A stretch of 64,000 nucleotides of DNA from Deinandra increscens subsp. villosa (GCA_039602395.1 JBCNJP010000023.1:26333061-26397060); one strand, 5' to 3'; positions 11,917 to 24,605 are shown, numbered from the stretch's first letter. The notes: generated by a model not told the origin, from the letters alone. Program-made: numbers and translations.

Positions 11917-13790
11917 AACTGATTCTAGATCCAGGTAAGGCTTTAGTGAAGACATCTGCTAGCTGATCTCCACTTCGAACATGAGGTGTTGCAATTGTTT
12001 CATCTTCTAACTTTTCTCGAGTGAAGTGATAATCAACTTCAATATGTTTTGTTCTTATATGAAATACCGGGTTAATTCGCTATACGAATAGCTTCTTCAT
12101 TATTGCACCATAGATTCATAAGTTTAGTTTGTGTAAACCCAAACTCGCCAAGAAGATTCCGAATCCAGACTAGTTCATATGTGGTTTGTGCCATCGCCAT
12201 ATATTCTGATTTTGCACTTGAATGGGAGACCACACTTTGCTTCTTGCTCTTCCAAGGTACCCGATTTCCACCTACAAGGATGCAGTACCCGGTAGTGGAT
12301 CCTCAACTTGTAAGATCCCCATTATAATTAGCATCTGTGAATCCTTCTACCGTGTGATGACCATTATTTTGGTATAAGATTCCGCAACCCGGAGCCCCCT
12401 TAAGATACTTGAGAATTTGACAGACGGCTTCCCAATGTGAGGCTCTTGGTGATGACATAAACTAACTTACTACACTTTGGAAGTGCGATATCTAGTCGAG
12501 TGATGGTCAAGTAATTCAGCTTACCGACGATTCTCCTATATTTCTCTCGTTCTTCAAGAAGGTCACCTTTGTGTGCTCCTAATTTCCCGTTTGGTATCAT
12601 GGGTGCATCACATTTCTTTGCCTCAATCATCTCAGAGTCTCTTAGTACATCTACACAATACTTTCGTTGTGAGAGATAAATACCTTTTCTATTACATGAT
12701 ACCTCCATTCACAGAAAATATTTCAATGTGCCAAGATCCTTAGTCCGAAATTTATTTCCAAGAAACGATTTTAACCTTTGGATTCCATATCTATCACTTT
12801 CAGACATTACCACGTCATCTACATACACAACGAGTAAAATGCAACCAATAGCAGATGATGCAAAGAATACCGAGTGATCATAAGCACTTCTTCTTAACCC
12901 AAAGCACTTCTTCTTAACCCAAACTCTGTTACGACCGTATTGAATTTACCAAACCAATCGCGAGGAGATTGCTTGAGACCATACAAGGACTTCTTGATTC
13001 TACATACCTTCCTAGACTCCTCGTGAGCAACAAACCCAGGTGGTTGCTCAATGTAGACCACTTCTTTAAGATCACCATGAAGAAAGGCATTCCTGATATC
13101 GAGCTGATATAGACCCCAGTTATATGTGGCGACCAAGGAGACGAAGAGACATACCGATGACATTTTAGCCATAGGCGAAAATGTTTCTGAGTAATCCATG
13201 CCACATACCTGAGCATAACCTTTGGCCACTAAATGAGCTTTTAACCGGGCCAGTGAACCATCTGGATTAACCTTGACTGTGAACACCCACTAACATTTGA
13301 TTGCCTTTTTGTTGATAGGTAAGTTTACTAGAGTCCATGTATTGTTCTGATCAAGTGCCTCCATTTCTTTAATCATGGCATTATGCCATCCGATGTGTGC
13401 CACAGCTTCCCTTATAGTCTTGGGGATAGTGATGGCATCCAGAGTGGTAACAAATGAGCGGGATGCTGCAGTCAACTTGTTATAGGATACAAAAGAGGCA
13501 ATAGGGTAGGTACATGCGTGTTTACCCTTCCACACGGCAATGGGGATATCAGAGAGATCATTGTTAGATGGAGTATCTAGTTGATTTGTCGACGTGAGTA
13601 CTGGTTCGGGAGCGAAATCTTATGGGATGCGATTTCGCCTTTCATATACTAGAATCTCAGGAGGATCTGCTGGAGCGGGATGTTGTGGTGACTCGTTTAA
13701 CTGTTATGGGACACGGGGTTCAGGTTCTGACTCAATATAAGAGAGAAATTTGTCAATAGAATGGGACGTTCTCGTGAGATGTAACATCCC
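11917..13790 (-). pseudogene. Copia-A reverse transcriptase and RNase H remnant
   Basis: Read on the minus strand, the order is RT N-terminal part (13535-13290), RT core (13286-12894, with YSETFSPMAKM and QLDIRNAFLHGDL), RT C-terminal part (12708-12400) and RNase H (about 12400-11917). This is a Ty1/copia pol. Stops interrupt it at about 13288 and 12709, and a 20-bp tandem duplication (about 12881-12920) shifts the frame; contig 4 shares that duplication and contig 3 lacks it. It sits in DEG15 intron 6. Confidence 0.8.
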
Positions 13791-13843
13791 GGGAGACAAT
13801 ATACTTGTGAAGAGTGGGGGAGTAGCACTGATAACCTTTTCTT

Positions 13844-13844
13844 T

Positions 13845-13879
<35 letters not shown>

Positions 13880-13887
13880 TATATATG
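13844..13887. repeat. (GT)n(TA)n microsatellite
   Basis: GT repeats run into TA repeats. The equivalent tract is shorter in contig 4 (61502-61532) and longer in contig 3 (36251-36297), so it is variable among the three copies. Confidence 0.9.
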
Positions 13888-14832
13888 CATTATGTTGTAT
13901 ATGTTGGATGTTTTATACATAATCTATTATGTAATGAAATGTTTGGTTTATGTCGGACATTTACAACATAATGTTAAGGATTGATGTATATATATTATTG
14001 GTGAAACTTGTAATATGTAAATCAAGTAACCACACTTAGTCCAACATGTATCTTGAATTAAATCCTCCTCTTTTCCATTTCCTGAATCTCACGGCCGAAA
14101 TGGCAAACATAAGAGCCCCATGCGTGCTTGTTTAACTTGCAAAATATTTGGTAAGTTCCAAGGTAGCCTTTTAAGTTTTACAAAAGTTTTGAAGACCAAA
14201 AGCACAAGATTCCTTGCTTTGTTTCATTTCAATTAGGTGATGTTTTTGTGCTTTTGTCTTCACCAAAAAATGGAGAAAGAGTGCAACTCTCTTTTCTTAA
14301 AAACCCTGTAACTTTCTGCAGTATATAGTGGAAAAGGGCTGGTCGATTTTGCCTAAGAGCGTAGCAAAGGTTTTGAGTGATTTCTAAGCATAAGAACATC
14401 TACAGACATCTTAAAAGACAAGGTGGTTCATTTATGTTCTTTAGGTGGTTTTACAAACTTATTCCTAACATTCAATATGGTGTGGCTAGCAACTTTGGAA
14501 GTAAATTGCTTAATGTGCTAACACTTACAGAGGAAGCACATTAATCTCTTAACACCCTATATGCATCTTTTTAGTTTCTTTTTCTTAATATGGTGGATCT
14601 TGGTGGGGTTTGCTTTAAAAGTTTTAACTTTTAAAATGTCCAGATAGCTTCCGTTGCAAATAATTTTCTAAATGACCATGCTAAAACCCAGCAGAATATA
14701 TGTTAGTATTAGGGCTAACCATCATTAGCATTAAGGCCCATTATCTCAATACAAAGCATCTTTTTTACCTTCGCAACAAATATGATTGAAACAACTATAT
14801 TACTAGAGATTGGTGGAATGTTTGCTAAATAC
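13888..14832. other. DEG15 intron 6, part between copia-A and exon 6
   Basis: No gene is visible in this non-coding sequence. It matches 35305-36250 (inverted) and 61533-62483 (direct), with a few differences. Confidence 0.5.
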
Positions 14833-17800
14833 CTCCTTTTGTGTAGTATCAAAATATGATTGTTGACCCTCATTATGCGAGGCTAAAGACCAACCAACTT
14901 CCCAGCCATGATCCAAGGACCCAGCAGAAGCTCCGATTAAAGATTGGAGAGCAACATATGAAGCAGGAATGTCGAGCTTTACTTGCAATAAACCAAAAGT
15001 AATTAACCGATATCTTGCAATGAAGATTGCTTGAGAATTGAGATCAATACTAATTAAGGAAAGAGATTTTATTGGGACAAAACTAGAGGTCACAAAATGG
15101 ATGGGTTGGGTAACGGGTAATTTTGTGCTAGTCGAAACCCAAAACACTTTTCCACATATTTCAAATTTTCTTAGAAATAATTTACTGTGCCAAATATAAA
15201 ATTTTATATTATATCAATGATAGAGAATTGTCTTAATAAAATGATCTAATAATGTTTAGGCATTATATATTCACTTAGAGAGACTTATCTAGTTATCTTC
15301 TTTTCCTTTTAGCTATTCTTTTTAGCCTACGCATTTAACCCGTAGGCGTAGAGATTAAACATTATCCGATTTAAAGTAAACCTACCAAAATTTCACCTCG
15401 TGGTAACTTAAGTAATCAAGTTTTCCAACTAAAGTCAATTCAACTTTCATTAGGTGCTCCAATCATGTAAAATCTTTTTATAAATCTTAAATTTTCATTG
15501 AATTAAGTGAGGCAAATAAAAAAAATATATATGATTATTGGTTACTATATAGTGATTATTTTTTCCAAATTTAATTAAATTGAACAATTATGAAACTTGG
15601 TTATTATTTAGTAATTTTCGTGTCATTATAATCTCCATGTATTTCAAGATAATTTGAAGAAAAATAATCACTAAATAGTAATCCAGATTTATATAGGTTT
15701 CATTTGCCTCACTCAACTTTAAAAAAAATTAACATTTACAAAAATTATACTCAACTTTAAAAAAAAATTAACATTTACAAAAATTATACAAGACTGGAAT
15801 ACCGAATGAAAGTTGAGTAACTAAAGAGAGATAAAAAAAAAAGGTCTAAGTGGCTTTAGTGAAACACTAGGCACAAACTTGGTTACTATTGTGATACATA
15901 TAAAATACGAAGAAAGGTCATTTTGTGATTTTGTTTGTTCTTTAAAGTCAAATAGTGCATATTTTATTAGAACCAACAAGATATTTATTAAAAAATGTTG
16001 TAGCAGGAGCAAAATGTATGTACCAAAGCTATAAGTTCAGCAGGTAGCCAATGAAGAGTTTCACCATTTGGCATTGAAGCATTCCCCTGCATGTAAATTA
16101 CAAGCACCAAGTTATGCAAATGAATCTAAGCATATCCATAATTAAACAAAAATGCAATAAATAGAGGTGGAAAATGGGTCACGACAGGGACGGGTAGGGT
16201 ATGGATTCTGGCCAATAAAGTTAAAATGTTTTGACACCTGTTCAAATGGAGCAGTTCAGGTGGGGTTGATCTTAAACACCTTTTGACCCAAATTCAGACA
16301 TTTTATAAATAACTAGCAAGTAAAAAATGATTGCAAAAGTTAGTTTAATTAAAATATAACCCGGCTTTTGAATTAAACGATCTAGGAGGTTTTATGCACT
16401 AAATACACTTCAGATGAATCTTGCCTGTTCAGCTCATGTAACCCGATTCCTTTTTCTTTTGTGTGTAGTTTGATCAGATAAAGATAAGACATAACCTAAA
16501 CCGCCCATTTGTAATTAGTAAATGAAGCAAAAATGTCATCTGTAGCACCAAGAGTTGAAGATAATTTATTTTACCTCTACAGCTATATCAATCTGTGAAC
16601 CAGGAATCAACTCTGGTTTGACCTGGTCAATCTTATTAAAAAAAAACAGATATACACAGTTACAAAGCAATAACTATACAGCATAAAAATAATAAAAAAA
16701 AATTGAACTGTTACCTGAAACGTATGATCCCTGTATTTTGATGAAAGAAATGGCTCAATAATTGATGCAACTGTCATAACCAATGCCACTGGCTCGCTGC
16801 TAATTTCTTTAGCCAATGAACCAACATCAAAAGAACCAGGCAATATGATCCCAGAGGATGAAAGAGTGCTTTTCCCGGAGCTAAAAATATAAATAACAAA
16901 AGATTAGGAACATTAAATTATCTAAAATGTCAAGCCTGAAGATATGTCAACTGTAAACTAACATGTAAACTAAAGGTGGCAGCTTAGACCCATTTACTTA
17001 TGAATATTTTGACTTAGGTTATAACTGATCTCTAATGGTTCATACAAAAAATTTAGAGAACAAAGAAACACATCAAATGGATTGAACAGGCCAAAACATC
17101 ACCATATAATGTAATTTTAATGGATACAACCTCCCAAGTCATAGTTAAATAAACTGAATATCATTGTATGACTATAACTTTATCAAATCATATCCAACAA
17201 TAATAATCTATAAAAGGTAAACATAAACATAAAAGAAATTATATGCAAAACCACATTGATTCGTATTCTAAGAGCACATGTAGTATTAGGTTCAGTTTTA
17301 TTTACCCAATTACAACCAAAACAGAACAAAAAGGACAAGAAATACAGTGCTCACTTCTGATGCTAAACCTGTTTATTTCCAAATTAAAAACATGATGTCA
17401 ATCTTTTCATATATTGGCCAAAAAGATGTTATATTTGTGTAGTATATGTGAAGTTTAAAGCAGTCAACATTTTCTTTCTCCAAATGAACATTTAAATTGG
17501 ATTAATTTTACACCAAAAGTCATAGTGTACCTCCATATAAATATGAAAAAGAGAGTGCATGACAAAAAAGGCAAAAAAAATTGTCATTTGTCAAACATAA
17601 CAAAATATAGCCTGTGTAAAAAATTGTCAGAGACCTTTCAGTTGCGATAAGCCTTAGTCCAACAATTCAGGAAGACTTAAAGCTATAGCAAGAAGGAAAT
17701 CGCCCATTGGTCTTATATCATGAGGTCTATTGGCCGATGAACTTAATGTGCATCATACTTCATCACTCTCTATATGTGTTTAAATTATCTATTAATAACA

Positions 17801-20516
17801 AGTCACTATTCACATTTCACCATGTTCAAACCGGCTATACATTTTGGTATGTGATATAGTTACAATTATATTAAGGAAAAATTGCATGAAATAATCCTAA
17901 CTTTTCCTCGTTCGCAAATAATAATCCCACCTTCCGAAATTGCAAGGGGCAGTCCCACCTTGTCATTATTTTGCAACGAACAGTCCCGCCGTTAAAAAAC
18001 ACTAACGGCGTTAAATCTTGCTGACGTGGCACCACCCCACCACCAACAGCCACCGCCCCCACCACCAACAGCCACCACCGGTCGTCTTCTCCGGCGACCT
18101 CCGGTTTTCTCCGGCCACCAGCCACCACCATCTCCGGTCGTCTTCTCCGGCCACCAGCCACCACCATCTCCGGTCATCTTCTCCGGCCACCAGCCACCAA
18201 CAAAAACCCAATTAACCAACCACCTTCAAACTAACATATCTTCTTCAAATCTTGACGAAAATCGATTCCGTAAATTGCTACAAATTCGTGACGACGAGAG
18301 GATTCAAACTAGTACCATAGTTGATATGTTCTGATGAGGTTTGAGCATCGAACGAGTATCTCCGACGAACTAAGTTTTTTGTGAAATTAAAATCTTCTCA
18401 AATCAACACCAAAACACGTTCTGATTGTTGCAACAGATTTGTGTGATAAAAACGAGTCTATTGGTACCAAATTTATACGATATGGTTGAGTATTTCTCAA
18501 ATCACCATTGAAGAACTTGGAAGAGCAAGTTATTCGGCCTTCAAAGCTTAACGGAACATATCAAGTATGGTGCTAGATTTGTTCGTCTAGTGGATACGAG
18601 TTCAACGCATTTCTCGGATTCGATTTTCGTCAATTTTTGATCAAGATATGCTTGATTGAAATTGGTTGGTTGTTTTGGGTTTAGTTCGCCGGAAAAATCG
18701 CAGGTCATCAGAAAAATCACAGGTCGCCGGAGTACATAGTATTTAACGCCGTTAGTGTTTTTTAACGGAGGGACTGTTCGTTGCAAAATAATGACAAGGT
18801 GGGACTGCCCCTTGCAATTTCGGAAGGTGGGATTATTATTTGCGAATGAGGAAAAATTGGGATTATTTCATGCAATTTTTCCTTATATTAAATTTGATAC
18901 GCCAAAGAAGGGGAACAAGACATGTTTGGGATTGCCAAGGCCAGAGAGCGGAGGAGACAAGATTTAGGGGTGCTTAAGTACATCAAGGGCGAGGATGGAC
19001 ATGTGTTGGTGCAGGAGGAGAACATTAAGGCGAGATGGGAAAAGTATTTCCTGAATCTCTATGATGGCTGAAGGCCGGAAACATACACGTACATCACAAG
19101 CAGAGGACAACTAAGGAACAACTGCTACTATAGAAAGATCACCATTGAGGAGGTTGGGAGGGCACTCAGAAAGATGGGCAGGGGCTAAGGCAGTGGGCCC
19201 AGACAACATCCCCATCGAGGTGTGGGTATGTCTTGCAGGTGATGGGGTTAGGTGGTTGACAGCCTTGTTCAACACTATACTCAAAACCCGTAAGATGTCG
19301 GACCAGTGGCGAGGCAGTGTCTTAATACCTCTTTACAATAACAAAGAGGATGCTCAATGTTGTGGCAACCACAAAGGGATAAAGCTTTTGTGTCACACTA
19401 TGAAGTTACGGGAAAGGGTGATTGAGGCAAGATTAAGGCGTGAAACGCAGATTACATTGAACCAACTTGGTTTTATGTCGGGGCGATCGACTACTGAAGT
19501 GATACAGATTATGAAGAGGTTGATGGAGAGGTATAGGGAGAAGAAGCGAGACTTGCATATGGTGTTCATAGACCTGGAAAGTACGATAGTGTGCCTCGTC
19601 AAGTGATACGGGATAGTCTTGAGAGTAGAGGTATCATGTCGCAGTATATTGAGTTAATTAAGGATATGTATGGTGGTGCTAAAACTTGTGTTCGGGCGCC
19701 GGTGGGGGATTCCAACTTCTTCTCCGTGGACATTAGGCTTCATCAGGGTTCAGCGTTAGGTCCGTTTTTGTTCACGCTTGTCTTGGACGAGTTGTCAAAG
19801 TCAATCCAGACGAACATCCCGTGGTGCATGCTTTTCGCGAATGATATTGTGCTGGTGGCGGAAAAGAAGCATGATATGAATGTGAAAAGTGAAGCTCACG
19901 GGAAAGAAGCATGATATGGAAGTGAAAAGTGAAGTTGCAGGAGTGGCAGGTTACCTTGCCTTAGAGCAAAAGGGGTTGCGAATCAGCAAGTCTAAGAGAC
20001 TAAGACCAAACATCTCTATTGTAACTTCAGCGGGACTGACTCGAGGGAGGACATCGACTTCATTATTGGAGGAGTACCTTTGACGCAAACATCCAAGTTC
20101 AAGTATTTAGGCTCCTTCTTGCAGATTGACGGGGACATTGACTGCGATGTTACCCAATGCGTTCAAGCAGGATGGTGCAAATGGAAGGCGGCTTCTAGTG
20201 TTTTGTGCGACAAAGGTTTCCTGAGAAATTAAAAGGAAAATTCTATAGGGTGGCAATTTGGCCTGCTTTGTCGTACGGGTCTGAGTGTTGGCCAATCAAG
20301 AAGACTCATGCGCTAGAGACATCATAGATGAGGATGCTAAGATGGATGTGTGGCAACACGAGGTTAGACCGGATAAGGAATGAGATATTTATAAGTAGAC
20401 TATGGGTGGCGCGGATCAGTGTTGTAGAAAGTGCTAGGCGGAGCTAGGCGACCGGGTAGGACCTAGGGATTAATAGGGATTAATCGATTTGTAATTTTTA
20501 TATGTATTTTTTTTAA

Positions 20517-20571
<55 letters not shown>

Positions 20572-23500
20572 GTTATATTTATACTTTTTATGTATAAATA
20601 TTAAATTTATAAGTTCAAGTATGAGATGTAAACTAGTGAAGATAGAGGGGGTTAAAATGGTAAAATACCCAAACTAAATACACAAGTTTAATGTAAAAGT
20701 TATTAAGTTTAGAGATAAATTGTAAACTAGTTAAAGATAGAGGGGTTAAATGTAAAATATGTAAACTTATTTAAACCTAAAAAATAACCCTAAAAGAGTC
20801 TGCCACCTCTTCTTTCTTTCTCTTGCGACTAAATCATCTTCTCCGGTGAGATTTCTTCTTTTCCGGCGACTTCTTCTTCATCTCCGGCGGATCCGGCGAC
20901 CTCTTCTTCATTTCTGGCCACCGCCTAAGACCCACCTTTTCCGATTAATCAGCCTACCGCTTAATGCTCCGACTAGGGTTATTTTCCCAAGTAAGTCGCC
21001 GATTAGCGCCCAGGCGGCGGGTAATTACGATTTTGCAACACTGGCGCGGATCTCGGGTAAGATTAGAGAAGGGAGGTTGAGATGGTTCGGGCATGTGGGG
21101 AGGCGACCGTTGATGGCACCGGTTAGGAGTGTGGAGAGGCTTACCGTTGAGGGAAGATGAAATAGAGGTAGGCCTAAACAAACGTGGGATTAACAAATTA
21201 GACATGTCTGTTAGACTTAAACCTATCGGAGGACATGATCCATGATAGGAAAGTTTGGAAACGTAGGATAATAAGGGACTTTTAAGGTTGTGTGTTTTCG
21301 TTTTTCTTTGTTTTATGTACGTGTCGTTTGCCTAGTTTAGTTCCGGTGTACGTGCTTTCTCACTATGTGTTGCCTCCAACCTAGTCTTCTCTATGGCTCT
21401 GTGTGTACTTTTTTGTGCCGTCTTATGGTAGCTACTATTACGTAGTCCTTCATTTGCTTGTATGTGTTTATTATCGCTTATGTGTGGCTACTTGTTTGTG
21501 ATTTGTGTATTTTTTTCGAGCCCGGGGTCTCCTTGGGTGTGGCCTCTTTATCCCTTGGGGTAAAGGTAAGGTTTGCCTTCTTCTCACCCTCCCCAGACCA
21601 TGCCCTTTGGGTGGGATTTTACTGGGCATGTTGTTGTTATTGATACACTAGATGACAATCTAGTCTTAAAATTCCATATAAGGATTTGAGTACTGCAGAT
21701 TCAATTTTCAAAGAGAATACTCAAGGAAACAAATGGTTTCCTTCCCTCTTAGAAGGTACATTCAAAGGCTTAAAGGGTTGAGCATTGGGTCTAGGTGCAA
21801 GGCGCTTAGGGTGGAGAGGGTAGTGGATTATACAAACTAGCCTAAACTAGTAATAATATGCCACCTCATTTCTTCATAAAGTAGCCTGAAGGGAGCTTGG
21901 AAGTAGCCTGAGGGGAGGGGTGGAAGCCTAAAAGTAGCCTAGTATTTTATTAACATAATATAAAAACATAAATTTCATCAAAAAAAATACATTGAACTAG
22001 TAATTAAACATAACTAAAAACATAAAAACAAACATTAAATATATTTATAAAACATATACTCGTCTTCCTCGTCTATCAAAAGAATGTCCAAGTTTGCGGC
22101 CACATGTTTTGTAAGATCAAATCTAAGTCAGAAAAGTGTATTTTGATCTCGCAACTCTAAAATTATATTGAAATCGACAATCGGATTGGTGGGAGGATCC
22201 TAGATGTGTACCATGATATTGCTCTCCCCTCATCTTTTATAATCATATTGTGCAATATCAAGCTCGTTCGACGTCTTTTCTTGGACTCTTAAAGCTTCCT
22301 GAATTTATTTTCCTTGATGTCGATCGGGTGTCGTAAAGCTTTGATAAAAGTAGACCAAGAAGGGTATATCTCATCGGCAAGGTAATAGCCACGCCTGTAT
22401 TCCCACCCATTAACCTGAAATGGACACCGCGGAGCGATTTCATGCACCTTGTTAGTAAACAAAGGACATTGATTAAGAACATTGATGTTGTTGTCTGAAT
22501 CGGCAACACCAAAGTACACATGCCAATACCATGTATCCTGTGACGCCACCGCTTCAAGTATGATCGTTGGGTATTGATGATCACCTTGATGAAATTGGCC
22601 AACGCTTTGGATAATTTCTCCAAACACAATAGTACACGCAATGCTACTGAGCATCCCTAAAATGCCTTGACTTTCTAAATGTGTCTCATACATAAGTGCA
22701 ATGTTGGGGCTAGTTAATGAATCTAGAAATCTTTTGTGTAAAATAGTTGTGTACTTATAGGGTATAAAAAAAGTTTTTTTTTTAATGCGAGTGACTATTC
22801 AGCGGTCGAATCTCCCACACCTTTTCCAATATTAGACAGCTAGTTGTAGCCAAGAAAAGAAGTTGAAAGGGTAGCCGCACAACCGGTGGCGGTGTAGCCG
22901 GAAAACTAGGCACTAGCCGCTTACCACCCCTCCCACCCTTAACATAAAAGAAAAATACCATATTTAGGGGGTTTAGACATGTTTTATGCTAGCTTTGGGC
23001 TACTTTAGAATACTTTATGTTGACTCCAGGCTCATTTAGGGCTAGTGTAGTTGTTCTAGAACTGTTGGGTCAAGTTTTGGCTGGAATTTGGCTTAAAAAA
23101 TGCGCCTTAGCGCCAGAAAGTAGGGCTTTTGAAGCAAGGCGACAAGCCACACCATATGAGGTTTTGACAACATAGCAAGGGAGAACACGAGGTTATAGCT
23201 TATGCCTCCTTGATGCTCAGCCACCAATTCTTTTGGCACTAGTATTCCATTCTTAGAGCACCTCCTCCTAAACGGTGTAATCATAGTGGCAATAAATAAT
23301 GATTTTGCAAATGCACATCCAAGGCCACAAACCTAATTAAGGTGATAACTTATTGCTAAGTAAAATCTCCAAGTTGTTCCTCAAACAATAAACGTATGGA
23401 ATCATATCTTGAATATTCAATCACTCTTAATTATGTATCCGAAACACACATGTTATTTTAAAACACAAAAAAAAAAAATCAAAACAAAAACGAAGAACAG

Positions 23501-23747
23501 AAGATAATCATGAATTCACAAAAATACGGGCAATTAACTTACATGTAATGATGGAAAGCATGCTTTCTCATTTTTAATCCTTTTGGGTCCTAGTTTTTCG
23601 AAAAGAAAAAAAAAAGAAGGTTTAGAATTTGAGTTATTAGAAAAAACCAAATATGATGGTGCAAAGTAGACGAAAGCTCACAGGGCCCTGAACTCTGATC
23701 ATGACAGAGAAATTCCGAGCAACTTCAACAATTTCAGGGACACCCAT
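14833..23747 (-). CDS. DEG15: Peroxisomal processing protease DEG15, exons 1-6 (contig 2 copy, 3' half beyond the gap)
   Basis: DEG15 is the trypsin-like protease of plant peroxisomes that removes PTS2 presequences from imported matrix enzymes. Exons on the minus strand, placed by splice signals and by similarity to the Arabidopsis protein as I know it, are 23747-23682 (ATG at 23747), 23589-23543, 16880-16715, 16631-16575, 16086-16024 and 14976-14833. All six join in frame, giving 181 codons. Recognisable segments include the N-terminal VARNFSVMIRVQGP, MRKHAFHHY, VALVMTVASIIEPFL and the exon 6 motif GWEVGWSLAS. The catalytic region lies in exons 7-14, lost here because contig 2 stops inside intron 6. 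Intron 2 is 6.7 kb and holds a LINE, a hAT, a Mutator-like and a PIF/Harbinger element. Exon 6 is intact, unlike the contig 3 copy. Confidence 0.85.
15429..15829. repeat. MITE-like inverted repeat in DEG15 intron 5
   Basis: Two diverged arms of more than 100 bp face each other: the outer part around TTCAACTTTCATTAGG pairs with CCGAATGAAAGTTGA, and an inner part starts GTGAGGCAAAT and ends ATTTGCCTCAC. The short AT-rich centre has no coding capacity. It is present at the same place in all three locus copies, so it predates their split. I could not fix a target duplication, so the superfamily is open. Confidence 0.55.
16881..17865. other. DEG15 intron 2, proximal part
   Basis: AT-rich non-coding sequence without a recognisable gene or repeat, collinear with 32302-33285 in contig 3. 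Confidence 0.5.
17875..18882. mobile_element. Non-autonomous Mutator-like element (1008 bp), only in contig 2
   Basis: Terminal inverted repeats of about 142 bp (17875-18016 and 18741-18882) start GGAAAAATTGCATGAAATAA and differ at only a few positions. They are flanked by a perfect 9-bp duplication TTATATTAA (17866-17874 and 18883-18891). Contig 3 has the uninterrupted site (32293-32301). Long TIRs plus a 9-bp duplication are the hallmark of the Mutator superfamily. The interior encodes no transposase; it has a GC-rich tandem repeat (about 18078-18195) built on CTCCGGCCACCAGCCACCAC, which yields spurious Gly/Trp-rich frames. Confidence 0.9.
18078..18198. repeat. GC-rich tandem repeat inside the Mutator-like element
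   Basis: About three copies of a unit of roughly 36 bp combining TCCGGTCGTCTTCTCCGG with CCACCAGCCACCACCATC. The GC content is far above the surrounding sequence. Translations in several frames are low-complexity and I do not treat them as genes. Confidence 0.7.
18892..21641 (+). pseudogene. RTE-type LINE, 5'-truncated, in DEG15 intron 2
   Basis: The plus-strand sequence encodes reverse transcriptase blocks of the plant RTE group: GPDNIPIEVW, GNHKGIKLLCHTMKL, NQLGFMSGRSTTE, HLHQGSA-type (here RLHQGSALGPFLF), and the catalytic box, where YADD/FADD has become FAND (19834-19845). The C-terminal motif RLRWFGHVGRR follows the hAT insertion. The 3' end has the usual RTE tail (CCCGGGGTCTCC... and a GTTGTTGTT end at about 21641). 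The body is broken by a small deletion after about 19580 (where the KAYD segment is missing), by stops and by a 627-bp hAT element. It is antisense to DEG15. Confidence 0.85.
20417..21043. mobile_element. Non-autonomous hAT element inserted in the LINE
   Basis: The ends are CAGTGTTG and CAACACTG, flanked by a perfect 8-bp duplication GCGCGGAT (20409-20416 and 21044-21051). The 8-bp duplication and the CAGTG terminus fit hAT. The interior has CTAGGCG-type subterminal motifs, a long (TA)n tract (about 20522-20569) and no transposase. The LINE reading resumes directly after the right duplication, and the same insertion is in contig 3. Confidence 0.9.
21911..22939 (-). mobile_element. PIF/Harbinger element with internally deleted transposase
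   Basis: Inverted ends GGGAGGGGTGG(T)AAGC bound about 1 kb. On the minus strand, 22693-22230 translate to fragments of an ALP1/HARBI1-like transposase: GYYLADEIYPSWSTF, containing a catalytic-type Asp, then KDVERA and, after a frame change, LILHNMIIKDEG. The segment that normally lies between the last two motifs is missing, so the gene is an internal-deletion relic. The mirror copy is at about 28240-29270. Confidence 0.7.
22940..23542. other. DEG15 intron 2, 5' part, with repeat debris
   Basis: Non-coding. Around 23090-23150 the sequence has AAGGCG/CGCCTT-type motifs like those of plant hAT relics, and a short minus-strand frame (23284-23093) that I do not regard as a gene. A poly-A tract lies near 23466. 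Confidence 0.35.
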
Positions 23748-23964
23748 ACTCACACAGATTTCAGATTTGTAGATTGTTGTTATCTGGAATCACAACAAAC
23801 AAAGATACGAACGAGGTGACTTCTACACGCGAGCGACCGCCGTTTTCCTACCTTACAACAACAGGAGGTCATATATGACTAACCGACCAATCTACAAATG
23901 CTTAATCAATTTGGGGGCTCAAATTGAGTTTGGTCCGATCCAAGTAAAAATAAATAAATAATTG

Positions 23965-24605
23965 GGTAGTCATGGTTCGGTTTGGTTTTTGGTTCGAACC
24001 GAACCAAAACCGAAGTTTTTGGTTCCTAAGAAAAAAAATCATTCGGTTTCGGTTTCGGTTTTTTTCGGTTCGGTTTTTCGGTTATTTTTTTTGTTTCGGT
24101 TCGGTTTCGGCTTTTTTTTTTAATATATTGTTAATTTTATAATGTCTAATTTTAAAAGATAAATAAATAATAGTAAAAAACAAGTACTGTCATAACTATT
24201 GAATTAAAAAAAATAGCCATACAAAATACGAAGTGACTTTAAATTTAAAAGTTTTTAACACTAAAGATCTTGACGTAAACTATTAAGTGTTAACTTAAGA
24301 TATAAATTAAGGGACACTGGTTACTAAATTTTGTAACTTAAGTGTTAAGTGTTAATTTAAAATATAAATTAAGGTTTAAAGATTTACAATGTACCCTCCT
24401 AAAATGTTAATTAGCACATTTGCCCCTCGGTTCGGTTCGGTTTTTATAACGGTTTGGTTCAGTTTTTAATAGACTTGAAACCGAAACCTAACCGTTATTT
24501 TCTGTCCGGTTCTTTTTGGTTCGGTTTTTTTTCGGTTCAGTTTCATCGGTTTTTTCGGTTCCGGTTCGATTTTTTTGGTTTTTTTGGTTTTTTACTCAAC
24601 CCCAA
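23965..24605. repeat. GGTTCGGTTT-rich repeat upstream of DEG15
   Basis: Two blocks rich in CGGTTCGGTTT (23968-24120 and 24425-24600) flank an AT-rich centre. This low-complexity element type is common in plant genomes. Contig 3 begins inside the same repeat (26649), which probably explains why the assembly broke there. Confidence 0.65.

Noticed and set aside
12103..12327. Plus-strand frame conserved in all three locus copies (also 37799-38023, 59760-59984)
   Set aside because: It is the antisense shadow of the copia-A RNase H.
17871..18334. Several overlapping open frames rich in Gly/Trp or Pro/His
   Set aside because: They come from the GC-rich tandem repeat and TIR of the Mutator-like element, occur on both strands and show no domain.
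20417..21205. Arg/Pro-rich frames in the hAT element and LINE 3' part
   Set aside because: They are frames across a hAT/LINE junction; the only real coding trace is the LINE RLRWFGHV block.
21458..21643. Cys/Trp-rich small protein (also 29533-29718)
   Set aside because: It is a translation of the RTE LINE 3' tail, a non-coding feature of the family.
23093..23284. Small conserved frame (also 27893-28135)
   Set aside because: Conservation between contigs only reflects locus duplication; the content is repeat-like with no domain.
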